DNA of 64,000 nucleotides from Meghimatium bilineatum (taxonomy: Eukaryota > Mollusca > Gastropoda > Stylommatophora > Philomycidae), in assembly GCA_034231615.1 (NCBI GenBank), contig CM067322.1, positions 65,811,349 through 65,875,348 on the forward strand. Reading direction: 5' to 3'. A model generated the notes under the pieces. It saw only the letters and a program-made list of their open reading frames with translations, was not told the origin of the DNA and did not search any database. How positions within the stretch are numbered: position 1 is the first letter of the stretch; each line of letters starts with the position of its first letter. Below, piece by piece: positions 22,386 to 32,524 of the stretch. Both the position numbers and the translations under genes were made by a program.

Positions 22386-22387
22386 AT

Positions 22388-23165
22388 ATGTTGACAATAT
22401 AGTTCTGATTTAAGGGAGCGAACAGACACTCCAAGTCCTGTTATACATGGTAGAACAAGAAAGTGAAAACACTGGTCTCAGTTTAAACAAGAAGAAAACA
22501 GAAATAATTACTGTTTCAACGAAATACACATCGCCAAAATGCAGTATTAAAATCAATGATGCAACATTTAATTAAGAGTATAAAATCAAGTATCTTGGCA
22601 CCATTTTAACATCAGACGACTAGTGTTTCAAAGAGATGTAGAGCAGGATAGCACAGGCCAAATCAACATTTCATAAAATGAGATACATTCTATGCAAAGG
22701 AATAATATCAATGCATACGCGAGTTCGAGTGCTAGGATGTTATATTGAGTCAATCGTTCTTTATGGATGCGAAGCAAGGACAGCAAACAAAAATGCCAAA
22801 GAGAAGCTGGAGACAACTGTGATGTGGTTTTGTGGTTTTTAAGAAGGATGATGAAAATTCATTGGACAGCCAAGAAAACTAATGTAGAAGTCCTCAGAGA
22901 TGGTATAACGACAAATTATATCAACCATTAGAAGCAGACAATCAAGATTTTTAGGTTATGTGATGAGAAAAGTAAAACTTGAACATTTAGTAACCATCAG
23001 AAAGATCAAGAAACGAGACAGAGGAGGACAAAGAGAGAAATTTCTGGATGGGCTAACACTGTGGCACAAAAAAAGAAGTCACCAATTGAACTTATTAACA
23101 ACACAAGAAACAGAGAGTTGTGGAGAAGCATGATTCCCCTACGCCACTCGGCATGACACTTTATT
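22388..23165 (+). mobile_element. decayed LINE 3' half (family C)
   Basis: The plus strand reads NLRYVDNIVLI (a damaged YADD), ESENTGLSLNKKKTEIITV, IKYLGTILTSDD, ESIVLYGCEARTANKNAKEK, SRQSRFLGYVMRKVKLEHLV, RDRGGQREKFLDGLTLWH and a final ATRHDTLLI. The catalytic first Asp is lost (YVDN). Stops occur at several points. It is a near full-length C-terminal half of family C. Confidence 0.75.
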
Positions 23166-23379
23166 GATTGGTTGACTTATCTATTTGAAAACAAATTATT
23201 AAAATAATTATATCTAGACGTCACAGATCCGAACAATACCGAATCACTAAAACAAGTCCCTGTCTCCCGAATGACAACATGATGCAACTAGCTAATTAAT
23301 CATTAACCAAAGTCAACCATAGATAGATATGCCGTTACCTGATCGAGCACATGCAGAAACTTATGTCATTTTCAGTGTA

Positions 23380-23500
23380 TCCAAGGGTACTTGCGGGTTC
23401 AATTCCGAGTCGTGACACCTTGTTGACATGCGAAGTTATGTCGCCGACCTCTGGAGATTATCGCTTGAAGATATGAAGTTACATGCCAGAAATTGTTGGC
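23380..23500 (+). mobile_element. tRNA-like SINE head plus dispersed core, copy 2
   Basis: GCGGGTTCAATTCCGAGTCG is a good Pol III B box (GGTTCAANTCC-like). About 50 bp later comes GGAGATTATCGCTTGAAG, shared with 12195 and 32335. It leads directly into the 75-bp minisatellite, whose unit shares ATATGAAGTTACATG with this core. Confidence 0.5.
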
Positions 23501-23975
23501 CTACTCTAGATAGATGGTGTATCGCTTCCTGGAGAGGGACTTATATGCTACAAATTGTAGGCTTACTCTAGATAGATGGCTTACCGCTTCCTGGAGAGGG
23601 ACGGAATATATGAAGTCACATGCTACAAATTGTAGGCTTACTTTAGATAGATGGCGTATCGCTTCCTGGAGAGGGACGGAATATATGAAGTCACATGCTA
23701 CAAATTGTAGGCTTACTCTAGATAGATGGCGTATCGCTTCCTGGAGAGGGACGGAATATATGAAGTCACATGCTACAAATTGTAGGCTTACTCTAGATAG
23801 ATGGCGTATCGCTTCCTGGAGAGGGACGGAATATATCAAGTCACATGCTACAAATTGTAGGCTTACTTTAAATAAATGGCTTACCGCATCCTGGAGAGGG
23901 ACGGAATATATGAAGTTACATGCTACAAATTATACTCTAGTTAGATTGTCTACCACTTCCTGGAGAGGAACGGAA
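23474..23975 (+). repeat. minisatellite, 75-bp unit, about 6.5 copies
   Basis: The unit contains TAGATAGATGGCGTATCGC, TTCCTGGAGAGGGACGG and AATATATGAAGTCACATGC. Central copies are nearly identical; the edges are diverged. Because 75 is a multiple of three, both strands carry repetitive open frames (plus 23514-24068 and minus 23501-23839) that I reject as genes. Confidence 0.95.
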
Positions 23976-25105
23976 TCAATTTTGGAAATCCCAAGTACAA
24001 TGAAATCAACAATCTATGCTGTTTTAGTCTTTAAGCCATCATCTATGTTTCTCTGTGGAAAAACATAAAAACAACTGAAAATCTACTAGTGAAATGTCAT
24101 GTGCTTAATCAAGTGAAGATTGAGCGTTGACGCATAGCACATAAGCTTGGAAGAAAGGAAGAAACAATAATCTTTATATTTAAAACAGGCCAAAGCGGAA
24201 TCAAACAACATATTTAAGGAGATTTGGAGTTGGCGACATGAATATATTCCAATATGAGCATTTTTAAAAAACCTACACAAAAGATATTTTACAGAACTGT
24301 CCACTGTACTACATAACGCGAGTTAAACTATGACCATCTAAAAGAAATCTGACGGACAAGCTCTACTTCTCTGTCTCGGGGCTGGTTTCCACATTATAGT
24401 TTATTGAAGAAATCTATATCAGAGTCTGACTTCAACTGGAGAACGAGGAGGAGGAAGATGACTCATAGCTACACAAGTTCACTCAATTCTGTATTAAAAC
24501 AAACCAACTGTTTAACAGAACCGTATACTTAACAATCAGAGAACTGTACGCACTAATTTAAAGAATACATCAAATGTGAGAAGATGAAGAACTATTTTTG
24601 TTGCTCTGAGTAACTTCAACAGAAGCACTAATATAATACCAGCTCTACCATAGATCTTATATTTTCACTAGATCTGCGGTTTATGGACATCTGGGGTGCT
24701 GGGGTTATTTTGGTCAGTTTCATTATTCTGGGTTTTTCAAAGGAAATCTTAGTAATTTAGTTTAAAGACGGATAAACAATCCCCACCATTACCGATTTAA
24801 AAAAAAGTCCAACAAAAGTTTGTGGAAAAGATGGAATTTCGCATGAAAGTGAATGCGCTTTTAAAATTTAGTTATACTTGCTTCCCTTATATGGAAACTT
24901 TTCATATTGAGTTATATAGTCTGGAGTTACCTGTTGTTTTTCCAACAGCTATCTTGGATTGTTTCTAAAACGTCAGTGGTAACACTGTGTAGTACATATA
25001 TATTATTACGTAGTGTTTCGACAGGTTTATATCCTCTTAAAAATTACACAAGCCTTCACTGACATTATGAAAATTAAACTTATCAGCAGGCTACATTCCC
25101 CCTAG
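23976..25105. other. intron or intergenic sequence with a family D LINE 3' end at 24340-24455
   Basis: 24340-24455 (+) aligns with the reverse of 19280-19400: the codons for DKLY, then the 3' UTR with TCTGACTTCAACTGGAGAAC. The remainder up to the first FN3 exon shows no exon or element I can support. Confidence 0.45.
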
Positions 25106-25253
25106 ACCTGATGTGACTATCCACAGAAACCCCGTGACTAGAGTAACTGAGATAAAGTGGAACAATCAATTGGAAACGTCACCTGTTGTCTATGTCGTTG
25201 CACATCAATTGTTGAACGTAACCGGAGACTTTCATCAGTTACACCTAGACTTG
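25106..25253 (+). CDS. FN3 domain 1, first-half exon (anosmin-1-like secreted protein)
   Basis: An acceptor (CATTCCCCCTAG) ends at 25105 and the donor TTG|GTAGGA starts at 25254. The exon starts in phase 2 and ends in phase 0. It encodes PDVTIHRNPVTRVTEIKW (strands A-C with the conserved Trp), then SPVVYVVAHQLLNVTG. The pair EIKW ... PVVYVV closely parallels the first FN3 domain of anosmin-1 (an EVKW ... PVIYVV pattern in the human protein, from memory). FN3 domains of anosmin act extracellularly, in binding heparan sulfate and in FGF-receptor signalling, which is family knowledge only. The frame continues past the donor but loses FN3 character, so the donor is preferred. Confidence 0.65.
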
Positions 25254-25382
25254 GTAGGAACAACCTTTCTCTTCTTGGTAACATATTTAAGTATACATAT
25301 TCCAGCCAGTATATGCCATTGCTTTTCAACTATTATTTATATTATAGATACCACTGATAATTGTAAGTAACATTGACTGTGT

Positions 25383-26040
25383 AAAGAGACTGTTATATAC
25401 ACATACATGTCAATGTCACATACATATATGCATACACAGGGACACACATACATATGCATATATACACATCGACTTAACAAACCAGTAAAGCGATAAAAAA
25501 TAGATGCAACAAAACATACTAGATCCTAGGACAGATGACACGTATTTTCAAGAACAAAAATGTAAACATAGACACTAAAGTTGCATTATACAAGACTATT
25601 ATTATTCCATCACTATGCTACCAGTGCAAAACCTGTGACAATGACAGCACAAGACAAAAGAAAAATAGTGACAACAGAAATGACATGTCTACGAAGAATA
25701 CTCGGAGTGTCATTAAGAGATAGAATTAGAAACGATAACATTAGACAGATAACCAAAACAATACCAGTATTGAAACACATCAAAAGATAACAGATCAAGA
25801 GGTTTTCACACGCTTCCAGACTACCGACAGATAGCATGCCACAAATGGCCATGACACATAAACATAACTGTTATAAAGCCAGAGTCAGACCATGTAAAAG
25901 ATGGATCACAGAAATCAAAGAAGCCACAGGAACAAGCTTACAAACAGCGCGCAAGAAAGCCATCTCCAGAGAACTCTTCCACCCCTGACGCCACAAGGCA
26001 AACAAGGGACGCAGCGTATAGATAGATAGATAATTGTCTA
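25383..26040 (+). mobile_element. LINE family A 3' fragment with 15-bp target-site duplication
   Basis: TAACATTGACTGTGT occurs at 25368-25382 and again at 26041-26055. The 658-bp insert starts with an AC/AT-rich stretch and then reads FKNKNVNIDTKVALYKTIII, then PSLCYQC, KIVTTEMTCLRRILGVSLRD and FSHASRLPTDSMPQ, the family A C-terminal region. It ends in a GATA-repeat tail. It sits in the intron after the first FN3 exon. Confidence 0.85.
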
Positions 26041-26089
26041 TAACATTGACTGTGTTATGCGAGTCCAAACCTGTTCTCTTTATACAGTG

Positions 26090-27005
26090 AAACCAATGCG
26101 TGTATAGTTGATTTTCCAGGAATATAAGTGGGAGGACATAACATAAATAATTTGAGATATGCGGATGACACTGATTGCTAAAAGTGAGGAAATTTTCAAG
26201 ATTTAAGTAATGTAGTAGTCACAGAAAGTAAAGAGAAAGGCCTCTTCCTAAATATCAAGAAAACAAAAGTAATGGTTATTTCAAAGAAACAAAATACCAC
26301 ACCTTGCAAGATCAAGGTGAATGATATTGTATTAAAAAAGGACCATCAGTTCAAATATTTAGGTACAACGATTACAGCAGATGGGAGAAGCTCAATAGAA
26401 ATAAGAAGCAGAATAATGCAGACAAAAACAGCATTCAGAAAAATGAAAAATATATTGAATAATATGACTTCGTCATTAGAAGTGAGAAAGTTCTGCAGTG
26501 CTGTATAATTACTATACTAACATATGGATGCCTCTTGGACAATAAACAAACTGGAAATTGGGAAATTAGAGGCAATAGAGATGTGGTTCTACAGAAGAAC
26601 ACTGAGAGTACCATGGATCCCCCCCCAAAAAAAAAAAAAAATTAATTATGTGGAGGTGTTGAAAGAGTTAAATGCGAAACGGAACTTTATCAATAATTTA
26701 AGGGAAAAAAACAATCTTCATTTTTTGACTATTTCATGAGACAGGCAGATTTGGAGAACATAATAACAGCAGCCAAGATTGAAGGCAACAATTACAGAGG
26801 GCGACAACGTGAGAAAATATTATACAGTTTAACAACCTGGCACGGCAGGGAAACAACAACAATCTTGATCCATAATGCTGAATATAGAGAGCAATCGGCC
26901 TTGGCACCTGATGCTGATGATTATGTGAGTGGCACGAATATATATATAATCAGGTGCACAAGAAAAGAATCAGTAGTAGACATGGATAGAGAAACATCGG
27001 ATTAG
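26090..27005 (+). mobile_element. decayed LINE 3' half (family C)
   Basis: The plus strand reads INNLRYADDT (intact YADD box), KEKGLFLNIKKTKVMVISKK, HQFKYLGTTITADGRSSIEI, MKNILNNMTSSLEVRKF, LEAIEMWFYRRTLRVPW and REKILYSLTTWHGRE. It is about 85% similar by eye to the nested copy at 50814-51542. An A-run and frameshifts lie near 26620. Confidence 0.75.
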
Positions 27006-27139
27006 TTCAATGTGCAAAAAGGAGTAAGGCATGAATGGGTTAATGGTTAATCTCCCCGTATTTGTTTACCATCTGCGGAATAAATATAATGAGAAACTTA
27101 AGAGAAGACCAAGGCCATAAAGAGTTTCATTCTCTTAAC

Positions 27140-27330
27140 ATCGGAGTTCAGCAGATCCCATAAATTAGATATGCAGACGACACAGTTCTTTTAACTAATT
27201 AAAGTCTGAAACAACAAATTTTATTCTCTTCTGCCCTCCCCCATTCACCCTGAAAAAGAAATGCAGCACAGAACGTATACTTAAATAAAAAAGAAACAAG
27301 AATCATGACATCATATAAAGTATAAGAACG
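27140..27330 (+). mobile_element. LINE RT motif C fragment (family C)
   Basis: The plus strand reads IRYADDTVLLT followed by a degraded motif D (AQNVYLNKKETRIMTSYK). It is a separate short remnant downstream of a longer relative. The following 350 bp hold no recognisable feature apart from a C-run near 27405. Confidence 0.6.
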
Positions 27331-27684
27331 TATAAGAAGAAGAATGATTCAGATGTTTAGACATGGCCTCTGAGGAGAAGGGGGAGGATGAATAAAATTC
27401 ATCAACCCCCCCCCCACCCACAATAAAAATCCCGTATCTGCATGTTCTTCTATGAAAATAAAAATGGTTCTCTTCAGCTCAGACGTCAGACATCGTCATC
27501 GACACCAACCGCTGTCGGTGTAGATAACCCTAGTGCACCTTTCTAAGCATACTAAGAGAAGCAGTCAGAAAACATGCATTTGTAACACTCTTTATCTCAA
27601 GACACTACCCTAGTCACCTTATCGCTATAGTATTTGTTTTTCGCTAAATAATAGCTATATTAATAGTTGTACTAAATGCACTTC

Positions 27685-27830
27685 TAATAATACTAATAAA
27701 TTTAAGTAGGAAGCCAGAGGACAATTTTAAAAATTCTTGAGACTAACGGGAATTGAACTAGTCCGTTCTATGGCACCAAATTGCCTAGCAACAATTGCAC
27801 ACGCGTTTTTCCGTACTTGACTATGTTTTA
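27685..27830 (-). mobile_element. tRNA-derived SINE S4, minus copy of an inverted pair
   Basis: TTGAGACTAACGGGAATTGAAC is the reverse complement of the B-box region in the 27970-28100 copy (GTTCAATTCCCGTTAG). CCGTTCTATGGCACC and GCACACGCG are shared with 7260-7410. Confidence 0.6.
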
Positions 27831-27969
27831 CAAGAAGAAGTGTTAAGAAGTTTTTCCATGTTTACAAGAAGACCTATCGGCCCTTGTATAACTAATACGG
27901 ATATTATGTTATGTAGTTGTTGTTACTGAGGATATTTCAATACCTGTACAGGATGTTTGTTGTTGTTGT

Positions 27970-28100
27970 AATAGTCCGTGTCTCGATTGGTCCGTTCGGG
28001 TGACTTTGTGTGCACGATTTGAATGGCTTGATGAAATCGCATTGAACAGACTGGTTCAATTCCCGTTAGTCTCAAGAATTTTTAATAATACTAATACTCT
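27970..28100 (+). mobile_element. tRNA-derived SINE S4, plus copy of an inverted pair
   Basis: GATTGGTCCGTTCGGG...GGTTCAATTCCCGTTAG...TCTCAAGAATTTTTAATAA has a near-consensus B box and the same 3' segment as the minus copy 150 bp upstream. The two face each other and could fold into a stem in the pre-mRNA. Confidence 0.6.
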
Positions 28101-28107
28101 CTAATAC

Positions 28108-28330
28108 TTTTCTCTCTGTCATCATCATCATCAAGTGCCGTCTCCGCAACGAAGGTTGGCTGCAACGTATCTCCAACATCTCCTGTCTCTTGTCTTGGTG
28201 GTGCACTCTGCTAGACTGTAACCTGTCCATCGTGTAATGTTACTCTCCCACGTGTATCTCTGCCTACCTCTTGCTCACTTCCCTTTGACTTTACCCTCAA
28301 GTAAGGTCTTCAATTTCTCTCTGTACTGAA
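28108..28330 (+). mobile_element. S2 repeat with (CAT)n head
   Basis: After (ATC)n, AAGTGCCGTCTCCGCAACG, GAAGGTTGGCTG, TTGGTGGTGCACTCTGC and TTTACCCTCAA recur in the same order at 60823-61030. The unit is about 210 bp. It is probably the 3' end of a LINE read backwards, since the trinucleotide run sits where a tail would be. Confidence 0.6.
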
Positions 28331-28385
28331 TTGTAAATACTCATACACCGTGTACATGACTCATTACGGACTCATCACTGTAGAT

Positions 28386-28796
28386 CAGGGGTCGGACCCA
28401 CGGCTCGCGAGCCAGATGTGGTTCTATTGATGGCTGCATCTGGCTCGCAGACAAATGCTCGATTATAAAAAAAAATGTTTCTTAAGACTACTTTGATCTA
28501 CATATTAATTACATATCAATATTTCATTCTACAAATGAGCTAAAGTCTATTGCAGCTCAGCATCAGATGTCGCATTAATGGTAAGAAATACTAATTATTG
28601 ATTAGCAACAGCATAACAGTGTTATTAAAAAGAATTCAGAGACATAATTATTGTACTTTTAGTATTGAAATTACAAAAAAATTCACACATTTACTTGAAT
28701 GTTTAGTTTTAAACATAATGTATTGCTCTCGCAGAATTACTATTCAAAATATGTGGTGTCCATGGCTCTCTCAGACAAAAAAGTTCCCGACCCCTG
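28386..28796. mobile_element. hAT-type MITE with 8-bp target-site duplication
   Basis: The left end CAGGGGTCGGACCC and the right end GTTCCCGACCCCTG are imperfect terminal inverted repeats. Both sides are flanked by CTGTAGAT (28378-28385 and 28797-28804). The 8-bp duplication and the CAGGGGTCGG terminus are typical of hAT/Charlie-like elements. No transposase is present. Close to the left end, GGCTCGCGAGCC is itself palindromic. Confidence 0.9.
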
Positions 28797-28804
28797 CTGT
28801 AGAT

Positions 28805-29292
28805 CACCACCATCAAATAAGCTCTCACTAGTCAAAGTATCGTATGAATTTAGCTACAGGAAAAAGAAAAATTACGCTGTTTCTAATTACACTGACAGTT
28901 CCACAGTACTATGTTATTTCAATTCTTCATTTCGTTGCTGTTTTCACATTTATCTCTCATTAAACCACCACGTTTACACTTACACTTGTCCGTCATCTTT
29001 ATGTACTTCTGCTCAATTCACCCTCTATGCATGAAGTTCTCTTCTGTTTTTGACATTTTGATATCTCCATTTGGTGTCTTAAAAGAGTGTTTTAGTAGGA
29101 TTACGTTTAGTGTTAGGGTTAGCACAAGTTAGACCACAAGCCCTATGCATTAAAAAACAGCAACGGTTTAGATGGACCTAACATTACAATTTTTCTTTGT
29201 GAATGGATTGGTTAGAAGTATCATCTTTCCTGTTGTCACATAGTTGTAAAATGTAGTCTGTCTTCCATACCGTTAAACCTTTACATTGACAG
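28805..29292. other. intron sequence without recognised features
   Basis: Nothing identifiable before the next exon. The pyrimidine-rich stretch ending TTACATTGACAG is the acceptor of exon 29293-29413. Confidence 0.5.
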
Positions 29293-29413
29293 GTTAAGGG
29301 ATTGAATTATCAGATAAATTCCACCTCTGACATCTGTTCAATATTCGAGTTTCGTGTGGCTGCAGTCTCGGTGTACGGATCACGCTGGTTCAGTAATACT
29401 GTGGAAACACCAG
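29293..29413 (+). CDS. FN3 domain 1, second-half exon (anosmin-1-like)
   Basis: The exon is bounded by TTTACATTGACAG| and ACACCAG|GTAATA, phase 0 to phase 1, which joins in frame to exon 25106-25253. It encodes VKGLNYQINSTSD, then CSIFEFRVAAVSVYGSRWFS and NTVETP. FEFRVAAVSVYG is the FN3 strand F signature (YxFRVxAxNxxG with Tyr replaced by Phe), and the stretch resembles the end of the first FN3 domain of anosmin-1. Together the two exons make one FN3 domain of about 90 residues, the normal size, split by a 4-kb intron as is usual for FN3 genes. Confidence 0.75.
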
Positions 29414-29611
29414 GTAATACGTGACAAATAAGTAACGAACTTTCTGATAGTCATAACTGAGACAATTTTAGTTTTATAAATCATGAACATGGAAATTTAT
29501 CCACACAATATATATTTGTTAGAGTTCCTCGAAAGTACATGTGCGAAGTACAGTCTTTTGGCACACGTTGAGATATACCAGGATTACAGTTTAAACACAT
29601 CTACATTATGA

Positions 29612-29690
29612 ACAACACGTCTGGAGTTGGATTCGAACCCATGAACACGATCAGCATAAAACGAACGGTTTAACTACTACGTCAGGGAGA
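29612..29690 (-). mobile_element. tRNA-derived SINE S7, minus copy
   Basis: On the minus strand GACGTAGTAGTTAAACC (A-box-like) is followed by GGGTTCGAATCCAACTCC (a near-perfect B box). The plus-strand partner is at 31857-31930. It abuts the minisatellite at 29700. Confidence 0.7.
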
Positions 29691-29699
29691 TAAATGACA

Positions 29700-30005
29700 T
29701 ACAGCTAGAGCGGATACAAGACTAGACATAAAACTAGAGCGGATACAAGACTAGACATAAAACTAGAGCGGATACAAGACTAGACATAAAACTAGAGCGG
29801 ATACAAGACTAGACATAAAACTAGAGCGGATACAAGACTAGACATACAACTAGAGCGGATACAAGACTAGACATAAAACTAGAGCGGATACAAGACTAGA
29901 CATAAAACTAGAGCGGATACAAGACTAGACATAAAACTAGAGCGGATACAAGACTAGACATAAAACTAGAGCGGATACAAGACTAGACATAAAACTAGAG
30001 TTGAT
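29700..30005 (+). repeat. minisatellite, 29-bp unit, about 10 copies (left arm of an inverted pair)
   Basis: The unit ACTAGAGCGGATACAAG...ACTAGACATAAA is repeated almost without change (one ACATACAA variant). It is the reverse complement of the array unit at 30885-31855 apart from one base (GCGGATAC versus GCTGATAC). Confidence 0.97.
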
Positions 30006-30029
30006 ACTAAAATTAAACATTTCGTTCTA

Positions 30030-30480
30030 GAGATCCTATTGCGTAGCTGATAAAAGATATTAATGCTGCTTTCACCCACGGCTTGAATCATTTCAGATGT
30101 TGTGTCGTCACAACCTGCTGATTTTCCTCTCTTCAAACTGTGAATTGTTGATCTAATTTCTTCTGTAGTAAGCTCTGGTTTTTGTGTACTTCTGTGTTTA
30201 TTTGGTTCCCTAGATCAGTTTGTGGTGGCTCTGAATACATATCTTTACAGTATTCTTTCCACCTTTCTAGAATGTCACATTGTTCTGTGAGGGTGTTTCC
30301 TGATTTGTCTTTGATGACTCGCACAGATGTTTTATATGTTTTTCTCTTTGCGGTATTTGTTGCGAGAAACATGTCTTTCATTTTTCCTTCTTCATACAGG
30401 TCCTCTATGTTTTCCCAGGAGTCCTTGATAAATTGTTATTTATTCTATCTTTTTTTGTCTTTTTTGTATGTCTTACTAGG
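30030..30480 (-). mobile_element. LINE linker fragment (family A)
   Basis: The minus strand reads MKDMFLATNTAKRKTYKTSV, RVIKDKSGNTLTEQCDILER and WKEYCKDMY, the basic linker ahead of the reverse transcriptase (the NGxxLTxxxDILxRWKEY motif). It is in the spacer between the two inverted arrays. Confidence 0.7.
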
Positions 30481-30654
30481 AGGTACACTTGGAAAGTGAT
30501 TGACTAATATCATCAAAGTCATTGTCATAAAGTTCACATGAGCATGTCAAGGTGGCAGACCAGGCATGCAAAGGAATTTTGAATGAATAGAGAACACATG
30601 GAGAGACAATTTTTTTTTAAATGCAACAGATTGTGAAGTCGAAGAAAACAAACA

Positions 30655-30735
30655 CATATATAAAGCCCACAAGGAAGCCATCTCAAGAGAATTCTTCTAC
30701 CCATGACCCTGCAATGCATAACGGGGTAGAAAGTG
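30655..30735 (+). mobile_element. LINE family A 3' terminus
   Basis: The plus strand reads HKEAISREFFYP, matching ARKKAISRELFHP at 25940-25990, followed by the 3' UTR. It is opposite in orientation to the family A piece at 30030-30480. Confidence 0.55.
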
Positions 30736-30884
30736 AAAAGAAAGAAGAGCAAATATGCAAATCATCTGCAAATATAGCAATCAGTTGAATTAAAAATAAA
30801 TTCTCTCCAGATGTTCTCTTTTCATTCAAAATTCGCTTCAATGCATAACCTGCCAATTTAACATACTCATACACTAGTGCTCAA

Positions 30885-31855
30885 TTTACTAGTGTACCTC
30901 CTGGTAATGTTTTTCTAGTTTTATGTCTAGTCTTGTATCAGCTCTAGTTTTATGTCTAGTTTTTGTATCAGCATTAGTTTTATGTCTAGTCTTGTATCAG
31001 CTCTAGTTTTATGTCTAGTTTTTGTTTGAGTATTAGTTTTATGCCTAGTTTTTGTAGCAGCTCTTGGTTTATGTCTAGTTTTTTTTAGCTTTAGTTATTT
31101 GTTTAGTTTTTGTTTCAGCTCTATTTTTATGTCTAGTCTTGTATCAGCATTAGTTTTATGTCTAGTCTTGTATCAGCTTTAGTTTTATGTCGAGTCTTGT
31201 ATCAGCTCTAGTTTTATGTCTAGTTTTTGTTTCAGCATTAGTTTTATGTCTAGTCTTGTATCAGCTCTAGTTTTATGTCTAGTTTTTGTTTCAGCATTAG
31301 TTTTATGTCTAGTCTTGTATCAGCTCTAGTTTTATGTCTAGTTTTTGTTTCAGCATTAGTTTTATTCTTGTATCAGCTCTAGTTTTATGTCTAGTTTTTG
31401 TTTCAGCATTAGTTTTATGTCTAGTCTTGTATCAGCTTTAGTTTTATGCCTTGTTTTTGTAGCAGCTCTTGGTTTATGTCTAGTTTTTGTTTCAGCATTA
31501 GTTTTATGTCTAGTCTTGTATCAGCACTAGTTTTATGTCTAGTTTTTCTGCATTAGTTTTATGTCTAGTCTTGTATCAGCTGTTGTTTTATGTCTATATC
31601 TTCTATCAGCTCTAGTTGTAAGTCTAGTTTCTGTTTCACCTTTAGTTTTATGTCTAGTATTGCATCAGCTCTAGTTTTATGTCTAATCTTGTATCAGCTC
31701 TTGGTTTTTATCTATATTTTTTTTTAGCTTTAGTTATATGTATAGTTTTGTTTCAGCTCTAGTTTTATGTCTAGTCTTGTATTAGTTCTATGTTTATGTC
31801 TAGTCATGTTTCAGCTCTAGTTTTATGTCTAGTCCTGTATCAGCTATAGTTTTAT
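30885..31855 (+). repeat. minisatellite, 28-30-bp unit, about 32 diverged copies (right arm of an inverted pair)
   Basis: The unit is CTAGTTTTATGTCTAGTC followed by TTGTATCAGCT. Many copies carry TTTTTGTTTCAGC(A/T) in place of CTTGTATCAGC, giving two alternating subtypes in the middle of the array. It is far more diverged than the left arm at 29700. Confidence 0.95.
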
Positions 31856-31856
31856 T

Positions 31857-32120
31857 TCGTGGATCTCCCTGGAGTTAGCCGTTCGCTTTATGTTCATCTT
31901 GTACGTGGGTTTGAATCCAGCTCGCGACGTCTAGTTCACTTCCTGACCTTCCGGTATTTCATTTCCATATTTCCGTTGGATACCTTCTTTTTGTTGTGAT
32001 AATTTCCATTCGTCGTCTTTTGATGTTTGGTGTATTTTGATAAAGACCTTTTGGTTGAAACGTTGAATATGTTTTGTTAATTGTAATGTATATGCTTTCT
32101 TGTGTGCACATCAATACCCA
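31857..32120 (+). mobile_element. tRNA-derived SINE S7, plus copy, with degenerate hammerhead-like 3' segment
   Basis: GGATCTCCCTGGAGTTAGCC...TACGTGGGTTTGAATCCAG has a tRNA-like head with a B box, matching the minus copy at 29612. Further on, 32038-32064 reads TGATAAAGACC-TTTT-GGTTGAAAC, the layout of a hammerhead core with stem II, but with two conserved core bases changed. Confidence 0.55.
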
Positions 32121-32195
32121 CTAGTTTTAGTTATAGTCCGTCGTGTCTGAGTGAAGCGATTATATAAACTGTGTTTTATTAAATACAACTGTTGT
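32121..32195 (+). repeat. dispersed repeat shared with 39618-39682
   Basis: CTAGTTTTAGTTATAGTCCG and TCGTGTCTGAGTGAAGCGAT, ending in TATAAAC and TGTTTTA, recur at 39618-39682 inside a LINE with few differences. Confidence 0.75.
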
Positions 32196-32334
32196 TACGT
32201 TTCACCAGTTACCTTGTATTGATTGACGTCATGTCATGTTCATATGATTAACATGAAAATTACAAATATAGACACGGGGAAATAATTAAACTTGTCGTGT
32301 CCACTACCTGTAATATACCTGTAGATGTTTTCGA

Positions 32335-32415
32335 AGATGTTGTGGATTATAGCTTGAAGCTACGGAATACGTGATATAAGTGGTACTCTCGAGAGGAGGG
32401 GTATCGCTTTGTTGA
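32335..32415 (+). mobile_element. dispersed short repeat, copy 3
   Basis: GATTATAGCTTGAAGCTACG, then GTGGTACT and GGGGTATCGCTTTGT, matches 12195-12275 and the start of the 23.5-kb array. Confidence 0.5.
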
Positions 32416-32524
32416 GAAAGATGGGGTACATATGGGGTAATATGGAGTATGAAGAGTACTATGAAATAAATGCTCTTTACCGCATGTGATTCCTTTTTTG
32501 ATTTATCTATTTACTTGTTGGTTT

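Noticed and set aside
23501..24068. Repetitive open frames on both strands
   Set aside because: The 75-bp unit is divisible by three and lacks stops in these frames; no domain is present.
29112..29123. Telomere-like TTAGGG sequence
   Set aside because: A single GTTAGGGTTAG is not an array.
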